From assembly GCF_964021845.1 (NCBI RefSeq), contig NZ_CAXHZC010000002.1:62001-126000 (forward strand): 64,000 nucleotides of DNA. The letters are read 5' to 3'. Position numbers and translations under genes: made by a program. Of the stretch, positions 45,101-52,682 are shown piece by piece (position 1 is the stretch's first letter; each line of letters begins with the position of its first letter). The notes under the pieces are model-generated. The model worked only from the letters and a program-made list of their open reading frames with translations, searched no databases and was not told the origin of the DNA. The stretch comes from Arcticibacterium sp964021845. Lineage in GTDB: Bacteria > Bacteroidota > Bacteroidia > Cytophagales > Spirosomataceae.

Positions 45101-46207
45101 AGCTTTACTATAAGTGAAACACAGACGGCTAGTAATGTTTCGGTTAGCTCTTACGCCATTTGTCCAGCTGCCAATTTATCTCTAATGGCGGACTGCCCAA
45201 ATGGTGAGATTAAATGGTATGACCAGTTATCTAATGGAACCAGTATTGGGGAAGGGAGCAACCTAGTGCAGGCACCAATATCCAATACAACCTTTTATGT
45301 TTCTTGTGAAACGGCCACATGTAAAAGTGCCCGTGTTGCCACTTCTACAGTTATAGTGAAAGAGCCGTCTGCTACTCCTTTGACTTTAACAACTGACTAT
45401 AATTCCGGTTCAACTTTAGAGATGTCTTCTGAATCTATTTTAGCAACAAACAAGGTTATTTCTCCAGCTAAAGCCATTTATAAGTCAGGAAAATCAATTT
45501 CTTTGAATGAAGGATTTGAAGCAACTTCTGCTAGCCTTTTCAGGGCGGAAATAGGAGGCTGTGAAAATATTGGAACCCTTGGATTGGTAGCATACTACCC
45601 CTTCAACGGCAATGCCAACGATGAAACGGGCAATGGTAACAACTGTGTAGTAAACGGAGCCACACTAACTACTGATAGATTTGGAGTTGCCGCTAAAGCT
45701 TACGCTTTTGATGGAATTAACGACAAAATTTCAAGTAACGTGGGCAGCAGTTTCTATTCGGAGCATAAAACAATTTCTTTTTGGGCTAAAATTTCAGGAT
45801 CTGGAATTGACAATCCAAGAATGGTGGGTGTAGGTCCAGCAGGATCACCTTATCAGTATTACAGTTTAATACTGGAAGGCACTGCATCACCAAGGCGAAT
45901 TTGGTTCTTTTCAAGCAACAGTTTAGAGCAAAGTTTTTCGGCTACATCGGTAGCAGATAATAGCGGTTGGCATAATTATCAAGTCACTTTTGATGGGCTT
46001 AAAGTAAAAGTCTTTATTGACGGAGTACTAGACAAAGAAACGAATACCACTGGAGCCTTAGCTAGCTTTTCAAATGCAGTTTTACAAATAGGTTCTAGCG
46101 ATAATGGTTTGGATCCGTTCCAGGGCTCTTTAGACGAGCTTCGGATATACAACCGTGCTTTAAGCGATGCAGAAGTGCAGGCTATTTATTATGCTGAGAA
46201 GCCGTGA
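42176..46207 (+). CDS. Secreted M36 fungalysin metalloprotease with coathanger and LamG tail
   Basis: A 1343-residue protease. Signal peptide (1-20), an FTP-like propeptide region (about 25-225, ending in NVQFLTKDHKNQWNIHVDVNTGKILRDQ), then the M36 catalytic domain with HEYGH (His447, Glu448, His451) and the third zinc ligand Glu475 in SGGEGWSDY. After about residue 670 come Ig-like and Cys-containing modules, a coathanger stack (SPAKAIYKSGKSISLNEGFEATS) and a LamG domain (about 1140-1343) ending SDAEVQAIYYAEKP. The tail matches those of the two preceding secreted proteins. It probably digests protein outside the cell while tethered by its tail. Confidence 0.92.
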   Translation: MKNTLALLCIFLITAFTLSAQNEINITKTYLSQNSAKEHLSKSDIDEMTVSSAYLSPTTGWYHIYFTQTYQSIEVYNGVLNATLQNGEVKYVGNTFVKNIASFIPESTSSSLNISPSQAIETAAKAKNLSFGEALQVNSVLINDDKEKRILKASYTDKTLSDENILVKKYWLPYESTENGKTRKKVSLTWNVQFLTKDHKNQWNIHVDVNTGKILRDQDDIIHCHFEVPESTTSAKVGNDKHTHLKTSKVATPNSYNVFDYPLESPNHGNRTIVINPYARFVPANTGPGATNGWHNDGTTDFTTTRGNNVFAKDDLAFDNEGTIGSSPSSATLEFDSPYSQTTGTAAANLDAAITNLFYWNNVNHDILYRYGFDEPSGNFQQDNMGRGGSGNDYVNADAQDGSATNNAYFFTPIDGSNPRMQMYIFSDAGNPAYQPDSDFDNGIISHEYGHGWSIRLTGGPANVGCLANAESGGEGWSDYLALMLTTDWSVLSPNLASANIAKGGGTYVKGQPTTGPGSRPFRYSYDMANVNPTVTYGQVANTLSFSQPHGIGSIWATILWDMTWEIIFQDNQITNNIYDVPANIFDMKGNVAALKLVNEGLRLQSCSPSFVQARDAILQADALLFGSRYRCAISKAFARRGLGAYASTDLSTNDRIVTEDFTPLAVPALTSTLENTICNNQLFNYTPTVGVSGTYSYTWTRAAVAGISNPASNGVGSISETLINTTAYPVDVKYFITVSPSTCGGTPTPQTVSIIVNPLVTPIVGAYSICQNGTIPIGEGLKVPAVYLNSIDAEIAVGPTYVRSKTSSSSYINSNVSVYYKSIPFTASFSEDVTFEVTSASLTSTYEQDTHLSLYKSPFDPANPATNFLISRDDGGENYQSKFTHTLAKDSTYVLVVSTFSRATTGTFTLVSSVVGFTGANNWYASASGGTVLSTGEVFNPVGIAGSGISNTSILGTSHFYVSQSFNPSCRTPVSFTISETQTASNVSVSSYAICPAANLSLMADCPNGEIKWYDQLSNGTSIGEGSNLVQAPISNTTFYVSCETATCKSARVATSTVIVKEPSATPLTLTTDYNSGSTLEMSSESILATNKVISPAKAIYKSGKSISLNEGFEATSASLFRAEIGGCENIGTLGLVAYYPFNGNANDETGNGNNCVVNGATLTTDRFGVAAKAYAFDGINDKISSNVGSSFYSEHKTISFWAKISGSGIDNPRMVGVGPAGSPYQYYSLILEGTASPRRIWFFSSNSLEQSFSATSVADNSGWHNYQVTFDGLKVKVFIDGVLDKETNTTGALASFSNAVLQIGSSDNGLDPFQGSLDELRIYNRALSDAEVQAIYYAEKP

Positions 46208-46226
46208 GTTTAGCTTTTCAGAAACA

Positions 46227-46256
46227 CACCTCCTAATTGGTAGGAGGTGGATTTCC
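46227..46256 (+). terminator. Hairpin after the M36 protease gene
   Basis: CACCTCCTA (46227-46235) pairs perfectly with TAGGAGGTG (46241-46249) across a 5-base loop, 20 bp after the stop. The following T-tract is short (GATTT), so termination may be partial. Confidence 0.6.
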
Positions 46257-46383
46257 CCAACTTATTTATCAGCCTAAAAGTCACGAAAATACTTGAAATT
46301 ACCCCGTAACTACCACTCCCTAAAAATAATTGGTGATCAGCAGGTTAAGAGGTAGATTCGTTAACGATTTATAAGTAGAATAA

Positions 46384-47109
46384 ATGAAAACTAATAAAAA
46401 ACGAGTCTTACCAATTCAATGGAATGAATCAACATTTTATTTCCTGACTTTAGTTGTTCTAGTTCTACTTGGGTTTTGGCCGACGTACTTTGCTAAATTC
46501 CTTAATGGAACAGCCGATTTCAGTTTCTATTTTCACTTTCATGCCGCTATGGCAGCAACTTGGGTAGCACTATTGGTACTGCAACCCATGCTTATCAAAA
46601 ACAAGAAAGTAGCCTTACATAGAAAGTTGGGCAAACTGACTTATGTCTTGTTGCCTTTATTTTTTCTTTCGGTAATATTGTTAAAACATCATAGTATAGG
46701 CGGTGAGGTTAGCCCAAGTTTAGGAGCTAGTTTATGGTTACAGTTAAAAGATTTAGTGATTATCGGCATCATGTACGGTATTGCCATTTGGCACAAAAAG
46801 AACATTCAAATACATGCCCGAGCTATGATTGCTACAGGAATAGTATTTATTGAGCCCTCTTTGGGTAGATTAATCATTAATGTCTTCTATCCAGCCGACT
46901 TCACTACGGGCTTTATAGTAACCATTGTTATTGTATATGCTCTATTATTAATTCTGATATTCTTAGAAAGAAAACAAAGTAAAGGCAGGTGGATATTCCC
47001 ACTTGTAGGAGTGCTATATATTCTGTTTCATTGGCTGTATTTATTTGGAATAAGCTTTCCAGCTTGGGATGCATTTGCCAGTTGGTTTGCTCTTTTACCT
47101 CTCACTTAA
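46384..47109 (+). CDS. Multi-pass membrane protein of unknown function
   Basis: A 241-residue protein with about seven hydrophobic segments. The conserved-looking block is FYFHFHAAMAATWVALLVLQPMLIKNKKVALHRKLGKLTYVLLPLFF (about 46-95), with several His residues inside or near the membrane, recalling DUF2306-like or heme-binding membrane families. No catalytic motif can be assigned. It precedes two small genes and may share their transcript, but gaps of about 70-80 bp leave this open. Confidence 0.75.
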   Translation: MKTNKKRVLPIQWNESTFYFLTLVVLVLLGFWPTYFAKFLNGTADFSFYFHFHAAMAATWVALLVLQPMLIKNKKVALHRKLGKLTYVLLPLFFLSVILLKHHSIGGEVSPSLGASLWLQLKDLVIIGIMYGIAIWHKKNIQIHARAMIATGIVFIEPSLGRLIINVFYPADFTTGFIVTIVIVYALLLILIFLERKQSKGRWIFPLVGVLYILFHWLYLFGISFPAWDAFASWFALLPLT

Positions 47110-47178
47110 TCATTTTATTGAAAACAGGCATAACCTTTCCCTCCTGTTCAATAAATCAAATTACTAAAAATAACAATC

Positions 47179-47652
47179 ATGAAAAACACAATCCTAGGAT
47201 TCACTTTTATAATAGCTACAGCTCTAGTAATAAGTTGTACTTCAAAAACAGAAGAGCCTACGACCACCTTCGACTTAGTAACGGCTAAAGCCGAAATTGA
47301 AGAAGCCAATGAAAACTTTATGGCTTTAGTAGCCGCTGGAGATTCTGTTGGATTAGCCAATGCCTATACCTCTGATGCAAAGTTCATGAGTGCTGGAGCT
47401 CCTTCTGTGGTAGGAAGAGCCAATATTCAATCTGCCATGGCAGGAATAGTTAATTCAGGAATCACGAAGGTGGATTTACGACTAGAAAACGTATATGGCA
47501 CCAAAGACTTAATAGCCGAAGAGGGTGAATTGAGCCTATTTGTAGGGGATAAAGAAGTAGCCATAGAGAAATACCTTGTGCTTTGGAAAAAAGAAGATGG
47601 AAAATGGAAGTTATTTAGAGATATTTTTAATTCTAATTTGCCCGTTGAATAA
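47179..47652 (+). CDS. SnoaL/DUF4440-like lipoprotein
   Basis: The 157-residue protein has a lipoprotein signal with Cys20 (LVISC) and an NTF2-like fold of the DUF4440 type: AKAEIEEANENFMALVAAGDSVGLANAYTSDAKFMSAGAPSVVGRANIQ and the C-terminal KYLVLWKKEDGKWKLFRDIFNSN. Such domains bind or isomerise small molecules, and many have no known activity. It is probably anchored to the inner leaflet of the outer membrane. Confidence 0.85.
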   Translation: MKNTILGFTFIIATALVISCTSKTEEPTTTFDLVTAKAEIEEANENFMALVAAGDSVGLANAYTSDAKFMSAGAPSVVGRANIQSAMAGIVNSGITKVDLRLENVYGTKDLIAEEGELSLFVGDKEVAIEKYLVLWKKEDGKWKLFRDIFNSNLPVE

Positions 47653-47732
47653 TTAACACTTCGCCCTTGACGAAGTACTTATTTGAATTAAACTTTATAC
47701 CTCCCACATCAACCAAAAATAAATAAAACACC

Positions 47733-48035
47733 ATGATTAAATTAACGGTACTTTACGGACACCCAACTGACCCTGCTGCTTTTGAAGCATATTATGCAAC
47801 TACGCACATGCCATTAGTTGGTAAAATTAAGGAAATTAAAAAAGCAGAAACTACCAAATTTCGAGATGAAGCTGATGGCAGTAAAGCAGCCTACTATCGC
47901 ATGGCAGAGTTATGGTTTGCGGATATGGATGCATTGCAAGCTGGTATGGGTTCTGAAGCAGGACAAGCCACTGCAGGAGACATTGCTAATTTTGCCACTG
48001 GTGGTGTTACTCTTTTAACTGGAGCAGTAGATTAA
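47733..48035 (+). CDS. EthD-family protein
   Basis: A 100-residue ferredoxin-like dimeric alpha/beta barrel. IKLTVLYGHPTDPAAFEAYYATTHMPLVGKI is a clear EthD N-terminus with the conserved His26; WFADMDALQAGMGSEAG follows. EthD proteins occur next to oxidative degradation genes; the specific role is unknown. A terminator follows. Confidence 0.88.
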   Translation: MIKLTVLYGHPTDPAAFEAYYATTHMPLVGKIKEIKKAETTKFRDEADGSKAAYYRMAELWFADMDALQAGMGSEAGQATAGDIANFATGGVTLLTGAVD

Positions 48036-48083
48036 AAAAACGAATTATAATTCGCACTGGATTCCTATTCTATAAATTCTTAG

Positions 48084-48121
48084 AAGACCCTTCTTATCTC
48101 AAACTAAGACGGGTCTTTTTT
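48084..48121 (+). terminator. Intrinsic terminator after EthD gene
   Basis: AAGACCC (48084-48090) pairs with GGGTCTT (48111-48117) and an inner TCTTA/TAAGA pair extends the stem; a run of T follows. Confidence 0.85.
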
Positions 48122-48249
48122 TGACCTCCACGCTGATAAATGAGACATTAAAGTATCACCAATATTAAGTTTTCAGACTCTACATTAACTTAGTGTTAAA
48201 TTATTGTTAATAAATGTATCTTGAATATAATTCTTAAACTCGATACATC

Positions 48250-48636
48250 ATGAACAAGCTTATCTGCATACTCCTTTTAACCTCACTATATTCTTGTCAA
48301 AAAAGCTCCTATAAACTAGAAAAAACAGCCAACATTGACTTTCCTAACTACAGTAAATCATTTGCTATTATTGAAAGACAATCCAGTAATAATTTGGAGG
48401 ATAAACTCACCCCTATTGTGCGGAAGCACCTGATTAAGTCAAAATGGATTTACGACGACCAAAATCCAGATTTATATGTAAACATAGCTTACGACGAACG
48501 TTATAAGAATGTTCAGCTAAGCCTTTTAGAAACGGAAGGACTACGCTGTATTTGGCAAGGGAAAATATTTGAACTGCCTGAGTCAAAACATACGCTACAA
48601 ATGGAACGTATAGTGCATTCCGCATTTAGCAAGTAG
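48250..48636 (+). CDS. Small lipoprotein, DUF4136-like
   Basis: A 128-residue lipoprotein with Cys16 (LYSCQ). The body (SFAIIERQSSNNLEDKLTPIVRKHLIKSKWIYDDQNPDLYVNIAYDER) resembles DUF4136-type envelope lipoproteins, which have a short alpha/beta domain with the N/D-P-D-L-x-V motif, but it is shorter than most. Single gene, function unknown. Confidence 0.7.
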   Translation: MNKLICILLLTSLYSCQKSSYKLEKTANIDFPNYSKSFAIIERQSSNNLEDKLTPIVRKHLIKSKWIYDDQNPDLYVNIAYDERYKNVQLSLLETEGLRCIWQGKIFELPESKHTLQMERIVHSAFSK

Positions 48637-48740
48637 TTTTTAATTTCTAAACCAAAACATAACATTTCCATAAACAAATTTAGGCCACACTCATGGCAGA
48701 AAGAGCTATATTTACCAATAGAAACACTCTTTTTATAGCC

Positions 48741-49286
48741 ATGGAAAAAGAAGCCCTTATATCTGATATAATTCGTGATATATTTGAGCAAAAAGCTCAT
48801 GAAACCTATTTTGGAGAAGAAGTTACTCAACTACAGCATGCTGTACAAACCTATGAACTTGCCAAAGAGAAAAATGCCGATTTAGAGCTTTGTATTGGTG
48901 CATTTCTACATGACATAGGTCACATGATAGACGAAGACACTGAAGAACTAGGAGCCATTCATCATGAACAAGGTGGTGCTAAATGGCTCGCAGAGAATGG
49001 TTTTTCAGACAGAATAGTGGCTGTAGCAAGTGAGCACGTAAATGCCAAACGCTACCTCTGTTACAAATACACTTCTTACAGAACTAAACTCTCAGAAGCC
49101 AGCAAAGCAACTTTGATTTTACAAGGTGGAATTATGAAGCCGTCAGAGGCTGCCTTATTTCAGGAGCATCCCTTTTTTGATGATATTATCTCGGTAAGAC
49201 TGTGGGACGAGCAAGCAAAAGACAAAAACAAAGAACCTTTAGATACAGAACTCATTTACAACCAAATAGAACAATTATTCAATTAA
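48741..49286 (+). CDS. PhnZ-like HD-domain mixed-valent diiron oxygenase
   Basis: PhnZ cleaves the C-P bond of (R)-1-hydroxy-2-aminoethylphosphonate to glycine and phosphate. With the ATG at 48741 (181 residues) the key residues fall at Tyr23, Glu26, His33, His57, Asp58 and His61, each one less than the Y24, E27, H34, H58, D59 and H62 I recall for PhnZ. Further candidates are His74/His75 (IHHEQGG), SEHVNAKRYL and LWDEQAK. The motif YFGEEVTQLQHAVQ is typical of the phosphonate-associated HDIG family. An in-frame ATG 16 codons upstream fits less well. No PhnY-type hydroxylase is adjacent, so it may use pre-hydroxylated or related substrates. Confidence 0.88.
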   Translation: MEKEALISDIIRDIFEQKAHETYFGEEVTQLQHAVQTYELAKEKNADLELCIGAFLHDIGHMIDEDTEELGAIHHEQGGAKWLAENGFSDRIVAVASEHVNAKRYLCYKYTSYRTKLSEASKATLILQGGIMKPSEAALFQEHPFFDDIISVRLWDEQAKDKNKEPLDTELIYNQIEQLFN

Positions 49287-49287
49287 C

Positions 49288-50358
49288 ATGAAGATTAAAA
49301 CTTTAGCTTTACTACTATGCCTTAGCTTGGCAGGCTACGCCCAAAATACAGAAAACGTTATTATTGTAACTCTTGATGGTCTTAGGTGGCAAGAGGTTTT
49401 CCAAGGTGCTGATAGTGAATTATTAAATGATGAAAAGTACACAGAGTCAATTAAAAGCACCGCAGATAAATTTTGGTCAGATGACGCAAACCAAAGAAGG
49501 GAAATACTCATGCCTTTTTTGTGGAGTACGGTTAAAAATGAAGGAATTATAATAGGCAACAGAAAGCTTGGTAGCAAAGTTGACATAAAAAACATCTATG
49601 GTTTCTCTTACCCAGGATATAACGAAATCCTAACGGGTTATCCTGACAAAGAAGTTGACTCCAACGATAAAAAGAATAACAAGAATGTCACCGTTTTGGA
49701 GTTTTTGAACAAGAAACCCGCGTTTAAAGGTCAAGTTGCGGCTTTCTCTACCTGGGATGTTTTCCCATACATTATTAATGAAGAGCGAAGCGGTGTTTAT
49801 GTAAACACTGCCCACGATTTAAGCGAGGTTACTCACACAAAAACGGAGGCCTTGCTAAATGACATGGAACAAACGGTGCCTAGTTTGGCCAGTGCAAGGC
49901 ATGATTACATTACTTTTTATCAGGCTTTTGATTATTTAGAAACAAAGAAACCAAAGGTGCTTTATATAGCCTTTGATGAAACTGACGAGTTTGCCCATGA
50001 AGGAAAATACCGTGAATATCTATATGCTGCTAACACTATTGACACTTACATCAGCAAACTTTGGGACTTTTGCCAAAACGACCCGCAATACAAAAACAAA
50101 ACAACCATTATTATAGCCACAGACCACGGTCGCGGTGATGCTGATAAATCACAGTGGACTAGTCATGGCGATAAAGTAAAAGACTGCGGCTCTATTTGGA
50201 TGGCAGCCATTGGTCCAGATACCGCTGCAAATGGCGAAGTAGATTTTGAACATCAAAATCATCAAAATGAAATAGCCGCTACCGTAGCTAAACTACTAGG
50301 TCAGAAGTTTGAAAACGGTCATGAGATTGGCAAGCCAATTGACCTAATTATTAAATAG
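49288..50358 (+). CDS. Secreted alkaline-phosphatase-superfamily phosphohydrolase
   Basis: The 356-residue protein has a signal peptide (1-19) and the alkaline-phosphatase superfamily core: metal ligand Asp30 (VIIVTLDGLRW), probable Ser nucleophile Ser107 (GFSYPGYNEILTG, the position of Thr in NPP enzymes), AFDETDEFAHEGKY and IATDHGRGD with SHGDKVKD. It is a phosphomonoesterase or phosphodiesterase of unknown specificity. It begins 1 bp after the PhnZ-like gene, so the two are coupled, which suggests phosphate release from organophosphorus compounds. It is shorter than known phosphonoacetate hydrolases and I do not assign it to them. Confidence 0.85.
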   Translation: MKIKTLALLLCLSLAGYAQNTENVIIVTLDGLRWQEVFQGADSELLNDEKYTESIKSTADKFWSDDANQRREILMPFLWSTVKNEGIIIGNRKLGSKVDIKNIYGFSYPGYNEILTGYPDKEVDSNDKKNNKNVTVLEFLNKKPAFKGQVAAFSTWDVFPYIINEERSGVYVNTAHDLSEVTHTKTEALLNDMEQTVPSLASARHDYITFYQAFDYLETKKPKVLYIAFDETDEFAHEGKYREYLYAANTIDTYISKLWDFCQNDPQYKNKTTIIIATDHGRGDADKSQWTSHGDKVKDCGSIWMAAIGPDTAANGEVDFEHQNHQNEIAATVAKLLGQKFENGHEIGKPIDLIIK

Positions 50359-50360
50359 AA

Positions 50361-50388
50361 TAAAGGTCGGGTTTTTACCCGACCTTTA
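50361..50388. terminator. Bidirectional terminator between convergent genes
   Basis: A perfect 12-bp stem (TAAAGGTCGGGT at 50361-50372, ACCCGACCTTTA at 50377-50388) with a 4-T loop lies just after the plus-strand stop. On the minus strand the same stem contains the last codons (TLKVG-stop) of the metallophosphatase gene. Confidence 0.88.
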
Positions 50389-51205
50389 AAGTTTCTTTAG
50401 TCATAGGTTTCACGGGGTCCATCATGTAAGTAACTATGCTATTATCTTTCAAAACCTCCACTACCCTGAAACCTTTATAGTCTGTACCCCAGCTACCGCC
50501 AATGTGCGAATCAAATATAAATGGGACACCATTATGCATTCTAACACCGTCTTGGTCATGCTCATGACCATGAAACACTGCTTTTATATTAGGATAATCT
50601 CTAAGTAATAGAAAAAACTCAGGCGTTTCAATTCCATTAGCCGTCCATTTGGCTTGGGGAATATGAATAAATATAAAAACGTTTTTGACCTTTGTAAAAG
50701 CGTCCAATTGATTCCTCATCCAGGTCAAATCCGGTGAAAGATAAGTTCCCTCTTCGTCAGAAGTGGTAGCAAACAAAAACGCACTTCCCTTTTCTTCAAA
50801 AGAAAAATTAACGGGCATTCCCCAAATGTTTTCCCATTCCGTATCTGAAATTTTATCATGATTTCCTTTAGTCACATAATAAGGCAAATCCAGCATATCT
50901 GCCTTAGCTTTTACTAGTGGCATAAGGTGTGGTTCATCATGAATTAGATCGCCATTTAAAACACAAAAATTAGCTGGCATTTGCTTTTGAAACAGATTTG
51001 CTTTGTCTCTAAAATTGTCAAACATAGCTTCAAAAGGCGTTTTTGGCTGTCCGTAGTGAGCGTCCGAGGCAATAAGAAAACGCAGTTTCACTCTCTCCTT
51101 TAATTCTGATAACTCTTTTGCGGATAAACTTTGAAAACCACCGGCACCCAAAACCAATGTAGCCAGCGATGCGTTTCTTAAAAACTCTCTTCTTGATGTA
51201 TTCAT
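50375..51205 (-). CDS. Tat-exported calcineurin-like metallophosphoesterase
   Basis: The 276-residue enzyme has a Tat-like signal (SRREFLRNASLATLVLGAGG) and the full metallophosphoesterase motif set: D48-x-H50 (SDAHYG), G85-D86 (NGDLIHD), GNHD (114-117), HIPQAKW and GHEHDQ. It hydrolyses phosphoesters in the periplasm using two metal ions. It sits inside the putative phosphonate/phosphate cluster, convergent with the alkaline-phosphatase-like gene and divergent from the DUF5690 gene. The exact substrate is unknown. Confidence 0.93.
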   Translation of the reverse strand: MNTSRREFLRNASLATLVLGAGGFQSLSAKELSELKERVKLRFLIASDAHYGQPKTPFEAMFDNFRDKANLFQKQMPANFCVLNGDLIHDEPHLMPLVKAKADMLDLPYYVTKGNHDKISDTEWENIWGMPVNFSFEEKGSAFLFATTSDEEGTYLSPDLTWMRNQLDAFTKVKNVFIFIHIPQAKWTANGIETPEFFLLLRDYPNIKAVFHGHEHDQDGVRMHNGVPFIFDSHIGGSWGTDYKGFRVVEVLKDNSIVTYMMDPVKPMTKETLKVG

Positions 51206-51377
51206 AGCGTTGCACTTTATAAGTTGTAAACAAATTTATCTAAATCATTTCACTTTTCCATCTATTCTAATATTAAGAAATAGGGCTAAACAATTTCACC
51301 TTCTCCCTGCAATAACCTTTACAATTTCATCACAAACAGCTAACTGCCAATTTACCTTCAATTATGAATTTAGCCTG

Positions 51378-52682
51378 ATGAAAAATCAGGTAATAACTAA
51401 CGCATTAAGTCGCAACAAAACCCTTTTTATCCTTTGGGCAGTCATCGCCACTTTTGGGGCTTACTTTTGCACTTACGCTTTCAGAAAGCCCTATACCACA
51501 GGCACTTTCGAAGGTTTCTTCTTTGGTGAGATGGAGTACAAAACCGTTATTATCATAGCACAAGTTATAGGTTATATGCTTTCTAAATTTTTAGGCATCA
51601 AAATCATCTCTGAACTTAAAGCCAAACAACGCATTTTACTCATCATATCACTTATTTTGATAGCCCTGCTTTCTCTCACTTTATTCGCATTTATACCCGC
51701 TCCATATAATATACTTTTCATGTTTATGAATGGCCTCCCATTAGGCATGGTTTGGGGCGTTATATTTAGTTTTTTAGAAGGGAGAAGGCTGACCGAATTA
51801 CTAGGCATGGCACTCAGCGTTAATATGATTATTACTTCCGGAATCTTAAAAAGCACCTACCTTTTTATTCAAAATAGCCTTGGCTTTTCGGACTTCCAGA
51901 TGCCTTTGGTTATGGGTTGTACTTTCTTGCCATTTTTCTTGCTTTCCGTTTGGATGCTGTCAAAACTTCCACCGCCAACCCAAGCCGAAAAGCTTTCAAA
52001 AATGAGCCGTAAAGCCATGACAAAAAAAGAGAAGAGAGAAGTTTGGCAGCAGTTATTCCCAGGCTTAAGTTTATTGATAATCTCTTACGCATTATTTACT
52101 ACTTTAAGAGACTTTAGAGATAACTTCGCAGTAGAAATTTGGCAAAGTTTAGATGCTACTATTGACATAAGTATTTTTGCAAAAACGGAAAGCTTAATTG
52201 GAATTATTGTGATGTCTTTAATTGCATTATTAGTTTTAATCAAAAGCAACCGTAAAGCTTATAGATTCATAAACTTGGCCATGATTATTTCTCTTTTTGG
52301 CCTTTTACTATCTACCGTATTATTTAAGCAAGGTCAGCTTTCACCCTTCAGCTGGCTTGTCAGTCAAGGTATAAGCTTCTACCTGCCCTACTTATTAATA
52401 CAAATTGCCTTTTTTGAAAGGTTAATTCCGATTTTAAAAATCAATTCAAACGCAGGATATTTTGTTTACCTCTGCGACTCCGTCGGCTATCTTGGAAGTG
52501 TAGTGCTACTTTTTTACAAAGAGTTTTTAGCCACTAACCTAAACTATAAAGAGCTTTTGGTAAACTTTAGCTACGGTACGGCCCTTGTGGGTTTGGCTTT
52601 AATAATAGGGCAGTACCTCTTTTTTTCTTACTTAGTTAATCAGAAAAACAAAGTATCAAACTTGGTACAAACTGTTAATTGA
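51378..52682 (+). CDS. DUF5690 family multi-pass membrane protein, transporter-like
   Basis: I start at ATG 51378, giving 434 residues that begin just before the first membrane helix; an open frame reaching back to 51210 lacks coding character and overlaps the divergent gene's leader. About 11-12 hydrophobic helices, an early YAFRKPYTTGTFEG loop and a LGIKIISELKAKQR cytoplasmic loop resemble MFS transporters. DUF5690 proteins are of unknown function. Its position among phosphonate genes makes it a candidate importer or exporter of the organophosphonate. Its last 27 bp overlap the end of the convergent FAD oxidoreductase gene. Confidence 0.8.
   Translation: MKNQVITNALSRNKTLFILWAVIATFGAYFCTYAFRKPYTTGTFEGFFFGEMEYKTVIIIAQVIGYMLSKFLGIKIISELKAKQRILLIISLILIALLSLTLFAFIPAPYNILFMFMNGLPLGMVWGVIFSFLEGRRLTELLGMALSVNMIITSGILKSTYLFIQNSLGFSDFQMPLVMGCTFLPFFLLSVWMLSKLPPPTQAEKLSKMSRKAMTKKEKREVWQQLFPGLSLLIISYALFTTLRDFRDNFAVEIWQSLDATIDISIFAKTESLIGIIVMSLIALLVLIKSNRKAYRFINLAMIISLFGLLLSTVLFKQGQLSPFSWLVSQGISFYLPYLLIQIAFFERLIPILKINSNAGYFVYLCDSVGYLGSVVLLFYKEFLATNLNYKELLVNFSYGTALVGLALIIGQYLFFSYLVNQKNKVSNLVQTVN

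Noticed and set aside
46989..47288. A 99-codon plus-strand frame spanning the end of the membrane protein and start of the SnoaL lipoprotein gene
   Set aside because: It is out of frame with both genes and has no recognisable features.
51210..51377. Upstream extension of the DUF5690 gene to 51210
   Set aside because: The added 56 residues lack coding character and would lie in the divergent leader; ATG 51378 starts directly before the first membrane helix.
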